Source: Vibrio sp. 10N.286.49.B3
GTDB taxonomy: Bacteria; Pseudomonadota; Gammaproteobacteria; Enterobacterales; Vibrionaceae
Length of the DNA stretch: 64,000 nucleotides
Assembly: GCF_002873395.1 (NCBI RefSeq)
Contig: NZ_MCUV01000004.1
Span: 153,826-217,825 of the forward strand
Direction of reading: 5' to 3'
Below, one piece after another: positions 6,994-18,603 of this stretch. Made by a program: the position numbers and the translations under genes. The notes under the pieces are model-generated. The model was not told where the DNA came from and did no database searches. It saw nothing but the letters and a program-made list of their open reading frames with translations. Every line of letters begins with the position of its first letter. Within the stretch, counting starts at the first letter, position 1.

Positions 6994-9798
6994 TTAGTGG
7001 GCTTCATCCCAATTGTCACCATGCCCAGCTTCGGCAACTAATGGCACATTAAGCTCTGCAGCCGCTTCCATTAATTCTTGTACTTTACTTTCAATTTCGG
7101 TTAATGCCGACTCTTCTACTTCAAATACCAGTTCATCGTGCACTTGCATTAACAGTTTCACGCGACCGTCACCTTCCGCTTGAATCCACTCATCGACTAA
7201 TAGCATCGCTTTTTTGATGATATCAGCCGCTGTGCCTTGCATTGGTGCGTTAATCGCTGCACGTTCTGCGGCTTTACGACGCATGCCATTACGCGATTTA
7301 ATTTCTGGCAGATGTAAGCGGCGTCCCCATAGAGTCTCAACAAAGCCTTGTTCAGATGCTTGAGCACGCGTGTCTTCCATGTATTGCATCACGCCAGGGT
7401 AACGCTCAAAGTAAGTGTCCATGTAGTGCTGAGCTTCGCCACGAGCAATGCCAAGCTGCTTCGCTAAGCCAAACGCACTCATGCCATAAATCAGGCCAAA
7501 GTTCACCGCTTTAGCACGACGACGTTGCTCGCTAGAGACTTCATCAATCCCCACACCGATAATCTCTGCTGCCGTTGCTGCGTGGATATCTTTGCCTTCT
7601 TGGAAAGCCGTTAGTAACGCTTTGTCACCCGATAGATGTGCCATGATACGTAATTCAATTTGCGAGTAATCGACTGCAAGAATTTTATGACCGTGTGGCG
7701 CAACAAATGCCTGACGAATACGACGACCTTCTTGGTTACGGATCGGAATGTTCTGTAAGTTTGGATCGGTCGAAGAGAGGCGTCCTGTTGCTGTGACCGC
7801 TTGGTGGTACGAGGTATGCACTCGCCCTGTTTCAGCGTTAATCATTTTTGGTAGTTTATCGGTGTAGGTGGTTTTTAGTTTTGCTAAGCCACGGTACTCG
7901 ATCAGCAGTTTTGGTAGTTCATATTCTAACGCAAGCTCTTGCAGCACTTCTTCGTTGGTTGATGGTGCACCTGAAGGGGTTTTCTTCACCACTGGTAAGC
8001 CCATTTTTTCAAATAAGATCACTTGTAGCTGCTTTGGAGAGCTTAAGTTGAACTCCTGCCCTGCCACGGCAAATGCCTGTTGCTCAAGCTCATCTAAGCG
8101 CTGTGCTAGCTCTTGAGATTGGGAGTTAAGCAGCATGTCATCCACAAAAACACCGGTACGTTCAATGCGTGAGATCACCGGTACTAATGGCATCTCTAAA
8201 TCACGGTAGATGGTTTGTAGCTTGTCATCTTGCTCGATGTGTTCCATCAGGCGGTTGTGCAAACGTAGTGTGACATCGGCGTCTTCTGCTGCGTATGGGG
8301 AAGCTTGCTCAAGGTCGATTTGGTTAAAGGTAAGCTGTTTTTTACCTTTGCCTGCGATCTGCTCAAATGAGATGCAGCTATGTTGTAGGAAACGCAGTGC
8401 CAAGCTATCCATGTCATGTTTGCCGCCTACGCTGTTGTAGACGTATGACGCTAACATGGTGTCGTGCTCGATGCCTTGCAGTTCGATATCATAACGCGCT
8501 AATACGCTTGCGTCGTACTTAAGGTTTTGACCGACTTTCGCTTGTTCAGCATCTTCTAAAATCGGCTTAAGTTGAGCAAGCACCCAATCACGATCCAGTT
8601 GCTCTGGCGCATCTAAGTAGTCATGCGCAACCGGAACGTAAGCTGCCACACCTTCTGCGGTCGCAAAAGAGAGACCAACTAAGTTAGCCACCATGTAATC
8701 AAGGCTGTCAGTTTCAGTATCAAAAGCAAAAACGTCACTCGCCTTAAGCTTCTCCATCCATTGCTGGAAAGTCTCTTGATCTAAAATGGTTTCGTATTGG
8801 CTACGATCGATGTTTGCCGCTGCATTGTTCAGTGCAATCTCGCTCGCGCCTGATGCTGCTTTGCCGTCGCTTGATGCTGCGCGCGTTTCGCCATCGGCAA
8901 GGACAACGCCATCACCACCTTCAAGCAGTTCATTTAGCCAAGATTTGAACGTCAGTTGACCGTATAGCTTGATAAGCTCATCCACTTTCGGCTGAGTTTT
9001 CACTAACGATTCTGGTGTCTCTTCTAGCTCAACGTCTAGCTTAATGGTCGCGAGCTCATAAGACAGTTTTGCGTTGTCTTCATTATCGACCAGCTTCTTC
9101 GCCATGGTTTTTGAACCACGAAAGCCCAGAGGGGCAATATCGTCTAAGCGTTGGTAAAGCGTTTCAATGCCGCCGATACCTTGCAGTAGTGCCGTAGCGG
9201 TTTTATCGCCAACACCTGGAATGCCAGGGATGTTATCGACCTTATCGCCCATCAGTGCAAGATAGTCGATGATAAGCTCTGGTGGGATACCAAACTTTTC
9301 AATTACGCCTTCACGATCCATCACCACATTGGTCATGGTGTTGATCAAAGTAACGTTTTCATCCACCAGCTGAGCCATATCTTTATCGCCCGTACTGATC
9401 AGAACTGGCATGCCCGCCTGTGAAGCTTGCGACGCTAAAGTGCCAATCACATCATCCGCTTCTACGCCGGTGATTGAGATAAGTGGTAAGCCCATAGCAC
9501 GAATAACATTGTGCAAAGGTTCGATCTGACAACGTAGGTCATCAGGCATCGAAGGACGGTTTGCTTTGTATTCCGGATAGATATCATCACGGAAGGTTTT
9601 GCCTTTCGCATCAAAAATAACCGCGATACGATCAGAAGCAAACTGCCTCATCATACTGCGCAGCATATTAACGACGCCAAAAATAGCATTGGTCGGGATT
9701 TCTCCGTTACTCATCGTGCCTGGGTAAGCATGAAATGCACGATAAAGGTAAGAAGAACCATCAATGAGGATAAGTGGATTATCTGGAATACGAGCCAT
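6994..9798 (-). CDS. polA: DNA polymerase I
   Basis: Replication and repair polymerase that removes RNA primers and fills gaps. The 934-residue protein has three domains: 5'-nuclease (about 1-300), 3'-5' exonuclease (about 340-525, with Asp360/Glu362 in FAFDTETDS and [10 protein letters not shown]) and polymerase (about 525-934, with DYSQIELR at Asp710, [14 protein letters not shown] in the O helix, and [10 protein letters not shown] at Asp888). All metal ligands are present, so proofreading is predicted active. I start at [11 protein letters not shown]; nine upstream codons in frame (to 9825) lack family similarity. Transcribed from a region with DnaA-box-like sequences. Confidence 0.97.
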   Translation of the reverse strand: MARIPDNPLILIDGSSYLYRAFHAYPGTMSNGEIPTNAIFGVVNMLRSMMRQFASDRIAVIFDAKGKTFRDDIYPEYKANRPSMPDDLRCQIEPLHNVIRAMGLPLISITGVEADDVIGTLASQASQAGMPVLISTGDKDMAQLVDENVTLINTMTNVVMDREGVIEKFGIPPELIIDYLALMGDKVDNIPGIPGVGDKTATALLQGIGGIETLYQRLDDIAPLGFRGSKTMAKKLVDNEDNAKLSYELATIKLDVELEETPESLVKTQPKVDELIKLYGQLTFKSWLNELLEGGDGVVLADGETRAASSDGKAASGASEIALNNAAANIDRSQYETILDQETFQQWMEKLKASDVFAFDTETDSLDYMVANLVGLSFATAEGVAAYVPVAHDYLDAPEQLDRDWVLAQLKPILEDAEQAKVGQNLKYDASVLARYDIELQGIEHDTMLASYVYNSVGGKHDMDSLALRFLQHSCISFEQIAGKGKKQLTFNQIDLEQASPYAAEDADVTLRLHNRLMEHIEQDDKLQTIYRDLEMPLVPVISRIERTGVFVDDMLLNSQSQELAQRLDELEQQAFAVAGQEFNLSSPKQLQVILFEKMGLPVVKKTPSGAPSTNEEVLQELALEYELPKLLIEYRGLAKLKTTYTDKLPKMINAETGRVHTSYHQAVTATGRLSSTDPNLQNIPIRNQEGRRIRQAFVAPHGHKILAVDYSQIELRIMAHLSGDKALLTAFQEGKDIHAATAAEIIGVGIDEVSSEQRRRAKAVNFGLIYGMSAFGLAKQLGIARGEAQHYMDTYFERYPGVMQYMEDTRAQASEQGFVETLWGRRLHLPEIKSRNGMRRKAAERAAINAPMQGTAADIIKKAMLLVDEWIQAEGDGRVKLLMQVHDELVFEVEESALTEIESKVQELMEAAAELNVPLVAEAGHGDNWDEAH

Positions 9799-9931
9799 AG
9801 TCTTTTGTGTCCAAAGAAAATGCAAAAATGATCTGCTAAGAATGCCACGAGTGCCTTAGTGAATCTACGTTAACGCCGTAATCTTATTGGATATATTTCT
9901 GTTGGGCTTTTTTACACAAGCTGGCTACAAC

Positions 9932-9993
9932 TGTGGATAACTCTGTTTATATTATTTATCCACTGGTTATACAGAGGTGCTAAACCATCCACA
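9932..9993. promoter_or_regulatory. Cluster of DnaA-box-like 9-mers
   Basis: Within 62 bp: TGTGGATAA (9932-9940, exact inverse of consensus TTATCCACA), TTATCCACT (9956-9964, one mismatch), TTATACAGA (9967-9975, one mismatch) and CCATCCACA (9985-9993, two mismatches). They lie upstream of polA (minus) and of a possible small ORF (plus). Confidence 0.55.
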
Positions 9994-10018
9994 GAAAACA
10001 TTTAAGGTGCTGTTTTAT

Positions 10019-10117
10019 ATGGATAATATCTTAGATCCAACAATTGAAATTCGATCCCAAAATGATCATGCGTTGTGGAAAAGATTATTGGTGACCTTTT
10101 ATTCACTGTCAAATTAA
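10019..10117 (+). CDS. Possible 32-residue small protein
   Basis: ATG at 10019 opens 32 codons ending in TAA at 10115-10117 (protein begins MDNILDPTIEI and ends TFYSLSN). AAGGTG lies 9 nt upstream as a plausible ribosome binding site, and a hairpin (10129-10156) follows 12 nt after the stop. No family recognised. ORFs of this length arise by chance, so this rests only on the ribosome binding site and the position in an otherwise unexplained gap. Confidence 0.25.
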   Translation: MDNILDPTIEIRSQNDHALWKRLLVTFYSLSN

Positions 10118-10128
10118 ACAGATAGCGA

Positions 10129-10156
10129 TAAAAAAGCGACACCAAATGATGTCGCT
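10129..10156 (-). terminator. hemB terminator
   Basis: Stem AGCGACA/TGTCGCT with a loop of 8, followed on the minus strand by CTTTTTTATC; on the plus strand the tail is TTAAAAAG and weak. Confidence 0.8.
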
Positions 10157-10204
10157 TAAAAAGAAAGCTATTTAGACTTGTTTGCTTTTTATTCTGTTGA
10201 CCGC

Positions 10205-11248
<1,044 letters not shown>

Positions 11249-11430
11249 TCACAAAAGCATATCACTGTTGATCGCATACGCTAGCGCTATTGCCAACTAA
11301 TCGTAAAAAATTGTCTATTCCTCACACTGAATCGCTGATAAGTAATAAATCGAGACTTTAGCAATATGGATGTGGCGGTGTTTGATATTATACTTCTCTA
11401 GTCGCCCTTTTAATTGCACAGAGATAAACA

Positions 11431-12192
11431 ATGATTGATACCCACGCCCATATTTACGCGCAAGAATTTGATAATGACCGTGATGCTGTTGTGCAACGCG
11501 CTGTCGAGCAAGGCATCAGCCACATCCTATTGCCGAACATTGATTTGAATTCGATTGAGCCAATGCTACAAACGGAAGCGGCTTATCCTGAAGTGTGTCG
11601 CTCGATGATGGGTTTGCATCCTTGCTATGTAAATGGTGATGTAAAGCAAACTCTCGCGACCATTCATGCGTGGTTTGATCGCCATAACTTTATTGCCGTG
11701 GGTGAGATTGGCATCGATTTATATTGGGATAAAACCTTTAAAGCCGAGCAAGAAATGGCGTTTGTGACTCAATTAAATTGGGCGAAAGAGAGAGATTTAC
11801 CTGTGGTGATCCATACTCGTGACTCGATTGATGAAACCATGGCGCTACTTAAACAAGAGCAAGATGGCTCACTGCGTGGTATTTTCCATTGCTTTGGCGG
11901 CACGGTTCAGCAAGCGAAAGAGATTAATGATGTGGGCTTTCACTTAGGTCTGGGCGGAGTAACCACGTTTAAAAATGGTGGCATGGATCAAGTGATCCCA
12001 CATCTTGATATGGACTTTGTCGTGCTCGAAACGGATTGTCCTTACCTAACGCCAGCACCTCACCGTGGCAAACGTAATGAGCCGGCTTATACAGCATTAA
12101 TTGCTCGACGTATTGCTGACCTGCGTGAAGTGGCATTAAAAGAGATCATCACCACCACAGATCACAACGCCAAAACTCTGTTTACTCTTTAA
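11431..12192 (+). CDS. tatD: TatD-family metal-dependent hydrolase/DNase
   Basis: 253-residue TIM-barrel metallohydrolase. The TatD signature residues are present: DTHAH (HxH), the GEIGID motif with its Glu, VIHTRD, FHCFGG and LETDCPYL near the C terminus. TatD proteins are magnesium-dependent 3'-5' exonucleases linked to DNA repair. The gene lies next to, but convergent with, tatABC rather than at the end of that operon as in Escherichia. Wording of several motifs (MIDTHAHIY, GEIGIDLYWDKTF) resembles the TatD type I associate with Bacteroidetes more than E. coli TatD, so assignment to the family is firm but orthology to E. coli TatD is not. Confidence 0.85.
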   Translation: MIDTHAHIYAQEFDNDRDAVVQRAVEQGISHILLPNIDLNSIEPMLQTEAAYPEVCRSMMGLHPCYVNGDVKQTLATIHAWFDRHNFIAVGEIGIDLYWDKTFKAEQEMAFVTQLNWAKERDLPVVIHTRDSIDETMALLKQEQDGSLRGIFHCFGGTVQQAKEINDVGFHLGLGGVTTFKNGGMDQVIPHLDMDFVVLETDCPYLTPAPHRGKRNEPAYTALIARRIADLREVALKEIITTTDHNAKTLFTL

Positions 12193-12237
12193 CAGTGAAT
12201 TGATTTCATGCGCCTGCTCCAATAAAAAGCACCTATA

Positions 12238-12266
12238 AAAAAAGCGGCTATCTTAGCCGCTTTTTG
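12238..12266. terminator. Bidirectional terminator tatD / tatC
   Basis: Perfect 10-bp stem AAAGCGGCTA/TAGCCGCTTT with a 3-nt loop, A-run on the left and T-run on the right, between convergent genes. Confidence 0.9.
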
Positions 12267-12291
12267 TGTCTCTTAATTAGAATCAATCCAA

Positions 12292-13044
12292 TTACGCTTC
12301 TTCTTGTTCTTGCTCGTCTTCATCACGCTTAGTATAGAAACGGGCGCAGAACAGACCAACTTCAAACAACAAACACATCGGAATCGCCAATAGCGTTTGA
12401 GAGATCATATCTGGTGGTGTCAGCATCATACCAACAATAAACGCCGCGACGACGATGTACGGACGCTTCTCTGACAACTCTTTTGGCGTTGTTGCCCCTG
12501 TCCAGCACAATAGAATAATCGCAACAGGTACTTCAAACGCAATACCAAATGCTAAGAACAGTGCTGAAACAAAATCCAAGTAGCTTGAGATATCCGTTGC
12601 AAACTCCACCCCACCCAAAGAGATAGCCGTAAAGAAGCTAAACACTAATGGGAAGACGACGAAATACGCAAACGCCACTCCAGCATAAAAAAGTAATGAA
12701 CTTGAGAACATCAACGGCATCACTAAACGACGTTCATGCTTATAAAGCCCCGGTGCAACAAAAGCCCAAACCTGATACAAAATAAAAGGAACGGCAATAA
12801 AAATCGAAGCCATGAGTGTTAACTTCAACGGCGTAAAGAATGGCGATGCCACATCCGTTGCAATCATGGTGGCGCCTTCAGGTAGTCGCTCGACTAAAGG
12901 CGCTGAAACAAATTCGTAAATATGCCCAGAAAAATAAATCAAACACAGAAAAACCACCAATACGGCACCCAGCGAGCGCAATAAACGGTTACGTAATTCC
13001 AATAAGTGACTCATCAAAGGCAGCGTCTGCTCAGCAGAAGACAT
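12292..13044 (-). CDS. tatC: Sec-independent translocase subunit TatC
   Basis: Multi-spanning core of the twin-arginine translocase, which exports folded proteins; with TatB it recognises the RR signal peptide. 250 residues with six predicted membrane segments; family motifs include the N-terminal [29 protein letters not shown] after the second helix, and DPP-like PPD near the last helices. Third gene of tatABC, separated from tatB by 98 bp containing a hairpin (13108-13133), an unusual gap for this operon. Confidence 0.97.
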   Translation of the reverse strand: MSSAEQTLPLMSHLLELRNRLLRSLGAVLVVFLCLIYFSGHIYEFVSAPLVERLPEGATMIATDVASPFFTPLKLTLMASIFIAVPFILYQVWAFVAPGLYKHERRLVMPLMFSSSLLFYAGVAFAYFVVFPLVFSFFTAISLGGVEFATDISSYLDFVSALFLAFGIAFEVPVAIILLCWTGATTPKELSEKRPYIVVAAFIVGMMLTPPDMISQTLLAIPMCLLFEVGLFCARFYTKRDEDEQEQEEA

Positions 13045-13107
13045 GGAGAACCTCTTGGTTGTACTTATACTAAGGCAATGGCTAGTGCGATTGCGGATAG
13101 AAATCGA

Positions 13108-13133
13108 AAAGGAGCCGGCGATTGGGCTCCTTT
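13108..13133 (-). terminator. Hairpin/attenuator between tatB and tatC
   Basis: Stem AAAGGAGCC/GGCTCCTTT (9 bp) followed on the minus strand by TTTTCGATTT. It could partly end transcription after tatB or protect the tatAB mRNA, lowering TatC relative to TatA/B. Confidence 0.55.
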
Positions 13134-13142
13134 AGAGTGAAA

Positions 13143-13523
13143 CTATTCGGCTTTTTTATCTACTGTCGGCGACTGCTCGCTCTCTTGTGCTGGTGTGCTC
13201 GATTGAGGTTCTTCCCCACTGTTCGCATCTTTAGCAAAAGGGCGCTGGACTGATTCCGCCGCTTGTTTAAGTTCGTCAACTGATGCCTTTAGGTCAGGAG
13301 CAAGATCCTCCATCCCCATTTTCTCAGCTTTACGTAAATTCTCTTGTAACTCATGAATTTTAAGCTCATGAGATAACTCGTCTTTTACGCTATTTGCCAT
13401 TCCCTTTGCTGAGCCAATAAATTTTGACACGCTACGAATGGCAACCGGCAAACGTTCTGGACCTAATATTAATAGACCCACAATAGATATTAATACCAGT
13501 TCCCAAAAACCGATATCAAACAC
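13143..13523 (-). CDS. tatB: Sec-independent translocase subunit TatB
   Basis: 126 residues: one N-terminal membrane helix (about 3-21; MFDIGFWELVLISIVGLLIL), the hinge GPERLP, an amphipathic helix, and a charged, disordered C-terminal tail rich in Glu, Ser and Gln. TatB binds TatC to form the signal-peptide receptor. The short spacing to tatA (3 nt) shows cotranscription. Confidence 0.96.
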   Translation of the reverse strand: MFDIGFWELVLISIVGLLILGPERLPVAIRSVSKFIGSAKGMANSVKDELSHELKIHELQENLRKAEKMGMEDLAPDLKASVDELKQAAESVQRPFAKDANSGEEPQSSTPAQESEQSPTVDKKAE

Positions 13524-13526
13524 GAA

Positions 13527-13775
13527 TTATGCCTGCTCTTTTTCTTTCTTGGTTTCAGCGGCTGCTTCTGTCTTTTGCTGATCAAGATTTTTTGGTTCGA
13601 AGTCAGCATCGATCTCTTTCTTTGCTGCTGTTTGCTCATCTTCGCTCATCGCTTTTTTAAAGCCTTTCACTGCTGAGCCTAAGTCTCCGCCGATACCACG
13701 AAGCTTTTTCGTGCCAAAAAGCAATACAACGATAACTGCAACGATGAGAAGTTGCCAAATACTGATACCACCCAT
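13527..13775 (-). CDS. tatA: Sec-independent translocase subunit TatA
   Basis: 82 residues: N-terminal membrane helix (about 4-20), the FGTKKL hinge, amphipathic helix with [12 protein letters not shown], and an acidic/basic C-terminal tail. TatA oligomers form the transport pathway for folded RR-signal substrates. First gene of the tat operon, 56 bp after ubiB on the same strand. Confidence 0.97.
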   Translation of the reverse strand: MGGISIWQLLIVAVIVVLLFGTKKLRGIGGDLGSAVKGFKKAMSEDEQTAAKKEIDADFEPKNLDQQKTEAAAETKKEKEQA

Positions 13776-13831
13776 TATTCTTTACCTCGGGGTCAATTTA
13801 AAAAAATAAAATATTAGCTAAAGTTTAGCGT

Positions 13832-15466
13832 CTAACGGCGATAAGCTCGCCAACTGAGCAACCAAAATGTGACGCCTATAATGCCACAACTCAGCGCTAA
13901 TGATTGATGAGCACTCGAAATTAAGATAGCACCACATACGTTCGATGTCGCACCAATACCAAATAAGAACTTCCCTGTTGCTTGCTGACGCTTACTGCTG
14001 CGATAACCTTGGTAAAGCTGATCAATTTTTTGATTCATATCTTTGCCTTGGCGCAAGCTATCATAAAGCAATTCTGGCAACTCTGGCAGCTTTTCTACCC
14101 AAAAAGGAGCACGATCTTTTAATGCATTCAGCAGAGCTTGAGGTCCTACTTGATTCATCATCCATTTTTCTAGAAACGGCTTGGCTGTTTGCCATAAATC
14201 CAACTGCGGATAGAGTTGGCGACCTAAACCTTCGACATAGAGCAATGTTTTTTGCAATAAGACCAACTGCGGCTGCACTTCCATATTAAAACGACGTGCT
14301 GTGTTAAATAAGTTTAGCAGTACATGACCAAAAGAGATCTCACATAATGGTTTGGCAAAAATGGGCTCGCAGACGATACGGATAGCAAACTCAAACTCAT
14401 CGATATTGGTGTCGGCGGGTACCCAACCTGAGTCAACATGCAACTCGGCAACGCGGCGATAATCTCGATTAAAGAAAGCTAAAAAGTTCTCGGCTAAATA
14501 ACGTTTATCTTCACTGTTGAGTGTGCCCACAATGCCGCAATCTAGCCCTATCCATTGTGGATTATCAGGATGCTCTGGATTGACAAAAACATTGCCCGGA
14601 TGCATGTCGGCATGGAAGAAGCTATCGCGGAAAACTTGCGTGAAGAAAACGCTCACACCACGTTCTGCCAATAGCTTCATGTTGGTGCCGTTGGCTTGTA
14701 GCGCAGCAATATCGGAAACTTGAATACCGTAGATACGCTCTGAAACCATTAAGTGTTCACTGGTTAAGTCGCTAATAACTTCAGGGACATACAGCTCTTC
14801 ACTGCCTTCAAAGTTGCGGCGAAGCTGGATGGCATTGGCTGCCTCACGACGTAAGTCCAACTCATCTAATAGCGTTTTCTCGTACTCTCTAACCACTTCG
14901 ACGGGCTTTAAACGACGCGCTTCTGGCAGGGCTTTAGCGACAATTCGTGCCATGCGATACATCAGCTTAATATCAGCATCAATCACAGGGCGTATATCAG
15001 GACGAATCACTTTTAGGACTATTTCACGCCCTGAGTCTTTCAGTTTTGCCGTGTGAACTTGAGCGATGGAGGCTGAGGCAAGTGGCTCAATATCAAAGTC
15101 GGTAAACCAGTTTTCTAGCGGTCCACCTAATGAGGTTTCCATCTGCGCTTTTGCCAATTGACCATCAAAGGGAGCGACTTGATCTTGCAGCAGAGCTAAT
15201 TGGTCAGCAATAAAAGGGGGAAATAAATCACGCCGCGTCGACATCATCTGACCAAACTTAATCCACACCGGACCAAGCTCTTGCAGGGCTAAACGCAAGC
15301 GCATACCTAACTCTTTATCGCTATGTTGATTCTTAATCCAAAACAACGCTTTACGCAGCAAGATAGGGGTTTTTGTTAGTTGATGCTCGGGCAAAAGTTC
15401 ATCCAGCCCATACTCTAGCTGGACTTTGATGATACGGTATAAACGGCGTAGCTCAGTTGGGGTCAT
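13832..15466 (-). CDS. ubiB: Ubiquinone biosynthesis protein kinase-like UbiB
   Basis: 544-residue atypical kinase/ATPase (ABC1/UbiB family) needed for ubiquinone assembly. N-terminal KxGQ motif ([11 protein letters not shown]), the A-rich nucleotide-binding loop (ASASIAQVH), the HADMHPGN catalytic loop, a DCG in place of DFG, and two C-terminal membrane helices. Its start overlaps the ubiJ stop by 4 nt (ATGA), so translation of the two is probably coupled. Part of ubiE-ubiJ-ubiB-tatABC, conserved in gammaproteobacteria. Confidence 0.97.
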   Translation of the reverse strand: MTPTELRRLYRIIKVQLEYGLDELLPEHQLTKTPILLRKALFWIKNQHSDKELGMRLRLALQELGPVWIKFGQMMSTRRDLFPPFIADQLALLQDQVAPFDGQLAKAQMETSLGGPLENWFTDFDIEPLASASIAQVHTAKLKDSGREIVLKVIRPDIRPVIDADIKLMYRMARIVAKALPEARRLKPVEVVREYEKTLLDELDLRREAANAIQLRRNFEGSEELYVPEVISDLTSEHLMVSERIYGIQVSDIAALQANGTNMKLLAERGVSVFFTQVFRDSFFHADMHPGNVFVNPEHPDNPQWIGLDCGIVGTLNSEDKRYLAENFLAFFNRDYRRVAELHVDSGWVPADTNIDEFEFAIRIVCEPIFAKPLCEISFGHVLLNLFNTARRFNMEVQPQLVLLQKTLLYVEGLGRQLYPQLDLWQTAKPFLEKWMMNQVGPQALLNALKDRAPFWVEKLPELPELLYDSLRQGKDMNQKIDQLYQGYRSSKRQQATGKFLFGIGATSNVCGAILISSAHQSLALSCGIIGVTFWLLSWRAYRR

Positions 15467-16068
15467 GCAGTCTCCAGTAGGCGGTTCAGTCTTTGCTCAA
15501 GATGCGATACACCTTGGGCAACCTCTTCCACTTGGTCGCAAAAATAAGCCACTTCTAATGGTCCGGGAACGACTTTCCACTCTTCGGTTAGTACCTGAGC
15601 AAAATGGTCTTGCTGCTTAGTCACTTGTGAGAGAAAAAATCCACCGACATTTTTGACGCCTTGCACCATGCTATGCGCCACCACATCACCGGTGACTCGC
15701 GATAACCACTCTTCAAGATCCGGTTTGCAATCTGTCATCAATTGCGCAAAGGTTTGTACCAACTGCACATCGCCTTCCACCGTTAACTTATCTTGCTTGA
15801 TGAGTTGGGTGATACTGGCTTGTTCACGCAGTTGGGGAAGGATCGATAGGTTGAGCGATAGGTAGCAGTCGGGCTCGCCTTCGTAATCAGCGAGAACGTC
15901 GATCTGTTGGCTAAAGATGAACGTGAGTTTTTTATTCAGCTCTTTGATATGAACTTGAATCACTTGACCTTTTAAACGTACTAAGCGACGCCCTAATTCT
16001 GGGTCGTCGTTAATTAGCGTGTTCAGGGTCGTCTCTATTGCTGCCGTAACGAGTGGATCAAATGGCAT
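15463..16068 (-). CDS. ubiJ: Ubiquinone biosynthesis accessory factor UbiJ
   Basis: 201-residue cytosolic protein with an N-terminal SCP2-type lipid-binding domain (about residues 15-115) and a C-terminal helix with heptad character. With UbiK (also in this window at 60917-61168) it forms part of the soluble Ubi complex that handles hydrophobic ubiquinone intermediates. It overlaps ubiB by 4 nt and follows ubiE by 21 nt. Confidence 0.93.
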   Translation of the reverse strand: MPFDPLVTAAIETTLNTLINDDPELGRRLVRLKGQVIQVHIKELNKKLTFIFSQQIDVLADYEGEPDCYLSLNLSILPQLREQASITQLIKQDKLTVEGDVQLVQTFAQLMTDCKPDLEEWLSRVTGDVVAHSMVQGVKNVGGFFLSQVTKQQDHFAQVLTEEWKVVPGPLEVAYFCDQVEEVAQGVSHLEQRLNRLLETA

Positions 16069-16089
16069 GCGCTATCCCTAACAAATGGC

Positions 16090-16878
16090 TTAAAATTTAT
16101 ACCCACGGTGCAAAGCAACAATGCCGCCCGTTAGGTTGTAGTAGTTGGTGCCTTCAAAACCTGCACCCTGCATCATGCCTTCTAGTGTATCTTGGTCTGG
16201 ATGCATGCGAATGGACTCTGCTAAGTAACGGTAGCTGTCGGCGTCATTGGCAATTAACTCACCCATCTTTGGTAGCAGGTGGAACGAGTAAGCATCGTAA
16301 ACTTTAGATAATGGCTCAAGGATTGGCTTAGAAAACTCTAATACCAACAAGCGACCACCCGGTTTCAAGACACGATACATAGAGCGTAGTGCTTTATCTT
16401 TGTCCGTCACGTTACGCAGACAAAAACTGATGGTGATGCAGTCAAAATAGTTATCTGGGAAAGGCAGTTCTTCAGCATTGGCTTGTACATAATGTACGTT
16501 GCCGACAATGCCGCTATCACGCAGTTTATCGCGACCAACATTGAGCATTGAGTTGTTGATGTCGGCTAAGATCACATGACCTTTCTCACCAACAATACGA
16601 GAAAATTTAGCGGTTAGATCACCAGTGCCACCACCAAGGTCAAGAATGCGCTGACCAGGACGTACCCCACTGCAATCGATAGTGAAACGCTTCCATAAAC
16701 GGTGTACACCACCAGACATGAGATCGTTCATGATGTCGTATTTAGCCGCAACAGAGTGGAAGACTTCCGCTACTTTTGCCACTTTCTCTTCTTTCGCCAC
16801 CGTTTCAAAACCGAAATGGGTCGTTTCTTCTGCTGTATTTGCTTGCACGCTAGTGTCCGTCATGCTGTCCTCTACCAT
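16090..16878 (-). CDS. ubiE: Ubiquinone/menaquinone C-methyltransferase UbiE
   Basis: SAM-dependent methyltransferase for the C-methylation step of ubiquinone and menaquinone synthesis. 262 residues; SAM-binding motif [22 protein letters not shown] and [20 protein letters not shown] are family signatures, and HRGYKF is the conserved C terminus. Two starts are plausible: ATG 16878 (GAGGA 8 nt upstream) and ATG 16863 (GAGGA close by); I keep the longer. First gene of the ubi operon, 49 bp after rmuC. Confidence 0.96.
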   Translation of the reverse strand: MVEDSMTDTSVQANTAEETTHFGFETVAKEEKVAKVAEVFHSVAAKYDIMNDLMSGGVHRLWKRFTIDCSGVRPGQRILDLGGGTGDLTAKFSRIVGEKGHVILADINNSMLNVGRDKLRDSGIVGNVHYVQANAEELPFPDNYFDCITISFCLRNVTDKDKALRSMYRVLKPGGRLLVLEFSKPILEPLSKVYDAYSFHLLPKMGELIANDADSYRYLAESIRMHPDQDTLEGMMQGAGFEGTNYYNLTGGIVALHRGYKF

Positions 16879-16927
16879 GGTTAAGTCCTCTTCAACGGCA
16901 TAACGAAATCGGAGCCGCTGCGGTCAA

Positions 16928-18499
16928 TTAGTTTACTTTATCCTCTGCTTGATGTCTTTCCAAGCGATGATCATTTTGTGCGATTTCTGCTAAATTAGGT
17001 GAAATGGGCTTCTTCACTTCCACGCCTAAGTGCTTAAAACTTTCCGCTTGGCGAATGACATTTCCGCGCCCGGAAGCCAGTTTATTCATCGCCCCTTGGT
17101 AGTTCTGGTTGGCTTTATCTAATGCACCACCTAAACCTTCCATATCATCCACAAACAGACGTAATTTATCGTATAGCTTACTGGCTCGATCGGCGATGGT
17201 TTTGGCGTTTTGGTTCTGTTTGTCATTACGCCATAGGTTATCAATGGTGCGCAGTGCCACCAGCAAAGTGGTTGGGCTGACTAATAATATGTTTTGCTCC
17301 ATCGCATCATTGACCAAACTTGGATCGGCTTGAATCGCCACTTGGAATGCTGGCTCAACGGGGATAAACATCAACACGTAATCGAGACTCTCTATCCCTT
17401 TCAGTTGGTGATAGTCCTTTTGACTTAAGCCTTTGATGTGCGAGCGAACAGAGATGAGATGTTCATTTAAGGCTTGCGCTCGTTGCTGATCATTGTCGGC
17501 ATTGAAGTAGCGCTCGTAAGCCACTAGGGTCATTTTCGAATCGACCACCACTTGTTTATCTTGCGGTAAATGAACGATGACATCTGGCTGATAGCGTTTG
17601 CCGGCTTCATTTTGTAGGTTAACTTGGGTTTCGTATTCATGCCCTTCTCGTAGACCGGATTCGGCGAGTACGCGTGCTAAAACTACCTCACCCCAGTTAC
17701 CTTGCTGCTTGTTATCGCCTTTTAGTGCTTGGGTTAGGTTGACCGCTTCTTGGGTCATCTGCTCGTTTAAGCGTTGTAGGTTTTTCAGCTCATGGACTAA
17801 GGTGTGACGCTCTTTGGCTTCTTGGCTAAAGCTATCATTCACTTGTCTTTTGAACCCTTCAAGCTGCTCTTTCAGTGGTGATAGTAAGCCATTTAGACTC
17901 TGTTTGTTTTGCTGATCGACCGTCGCAGTCTTATGCTCAAAGACTTGATTGGCGAGTTGCTCAAACTGCTGCTTTAAACGCTCCTCACCCTGCTCGAGAA
18001 GTTGCAGCTTTTCATAGTTGGCGATGTTTTCTTGCTCGTGACGCGCTTCTTGTTCGCGCAGTTTTCCTTCCAGTGCCGCTTTATACTCTTTCAGTTGATT
18101 GATTTCATGCGCGTACTGCTGGCGCTCTTGTTTTACCGCTTCGAAATAGCGTAACTTTTCCACCGCAGCCATCAACTTACCATGCAACTGCTTGGCTTCT
18201 AGGGCATCTTTATCACGCTCGTTATCTAACTCTTCTAGCTCTTGCTTCGCTTCTTCTACTGCCTGCTGTGATTGCTGGTAGGCGTGCTCAAGCTGAGATT
18301 TTTGTGCGCTGTATAACTGCTGATCTGATTCGATTTTCTGCGTAAGAAGCTGTACCTCTGTCGCCAGTTTTTGTTTCACCAACCAACCGGCTGCTAAACC
18401 GCCAAACGCGGCACCAGAAAGCAGTGCGATGAGAGTTGATTGATGTTCGATAATCCATTGCATAGAGTGTGCGTGCCTTTTTCGAGAATGCTGACTCAT
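16928..18499 (-). CDS. rmuC: DNA recombination protein RmuC
   Basis: 523 residues: one N-terminal membrane helix (about 14-34), a long coiled coil (about 40-210) rich in Gln, Glu and Lys, then the RmuC nuclease-like domain (about 230-450; NKQQGNWGEVVLARVLAESGL, VVDSKMTL, MFIPVEPAF). Family members limit inversions at short inverted repeats. Upstream of ubiE on the same strand, as in Escherichia. Confidence 0.94.
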   Translation of the reverse strand: MSQHSRKRHAHSMQWIIEHQSTLIALLSGAAFGGLAAGWLVKQKLATEVQLLTQKIESDQQLYSAQKSQLEHAYQQSQQAVEEAKQELEELDNERDKDALEAKQLHGKLMAAVEKLRYFEAVKQERQQYAHEINQLKEYKAALEGKLREQEARHEQENIANYEKLQLLEQGEERLKQQFEQLANQVFEHKTATVDQQNKQSLNGLLSPLKEQLEGFKRQVNDSFSQEAKERHTLVHELKNLQRLNEQMTQEAVNLTQALKGDNKQQGNWGEVVLARVLAESGLREGHEYETQVNLQNEAGKRYQPDVIVHLPQDKQVVVDSKMTLVAYERYFNADNDQQRAQALNEHLISVRSHIKGLSQKDYHQLKGIESLDYVLMFIPVEPAFQVAIQADPSLVNDAMEQNILLVSPTTLLVALRTIDNLWRNDKQNQNAKTIADRASKLYDKLRLFVDDMEGLGGALDKANQNYQGAMNKLASGRGNVIRQAESFKHLGVEVKKPISPNLAEIAQNDHRLERHQAEDKVN

Positions 18500-18603
18500 G
18501 GTATTTACATACTGGATAAATGTCCAGTTTGTGACGTCAATAAGAGGCGATAAACTGACCTGCTTTTTTCTTTCTCACCTCTTGATAATAAGTTGATAAT
18601 CAA

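Larger units (their letters stand above)
9799..10204. other. Intergenic region polA / hemB
   Basis: 406 bp. It contains the polA promoter region, a cluster of DnaA-box-like 9-mers (9932-9993), a possible 32-codon ORF on the plus strand (10019-10117) and the hemB terminator. Confidence 0.6.
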
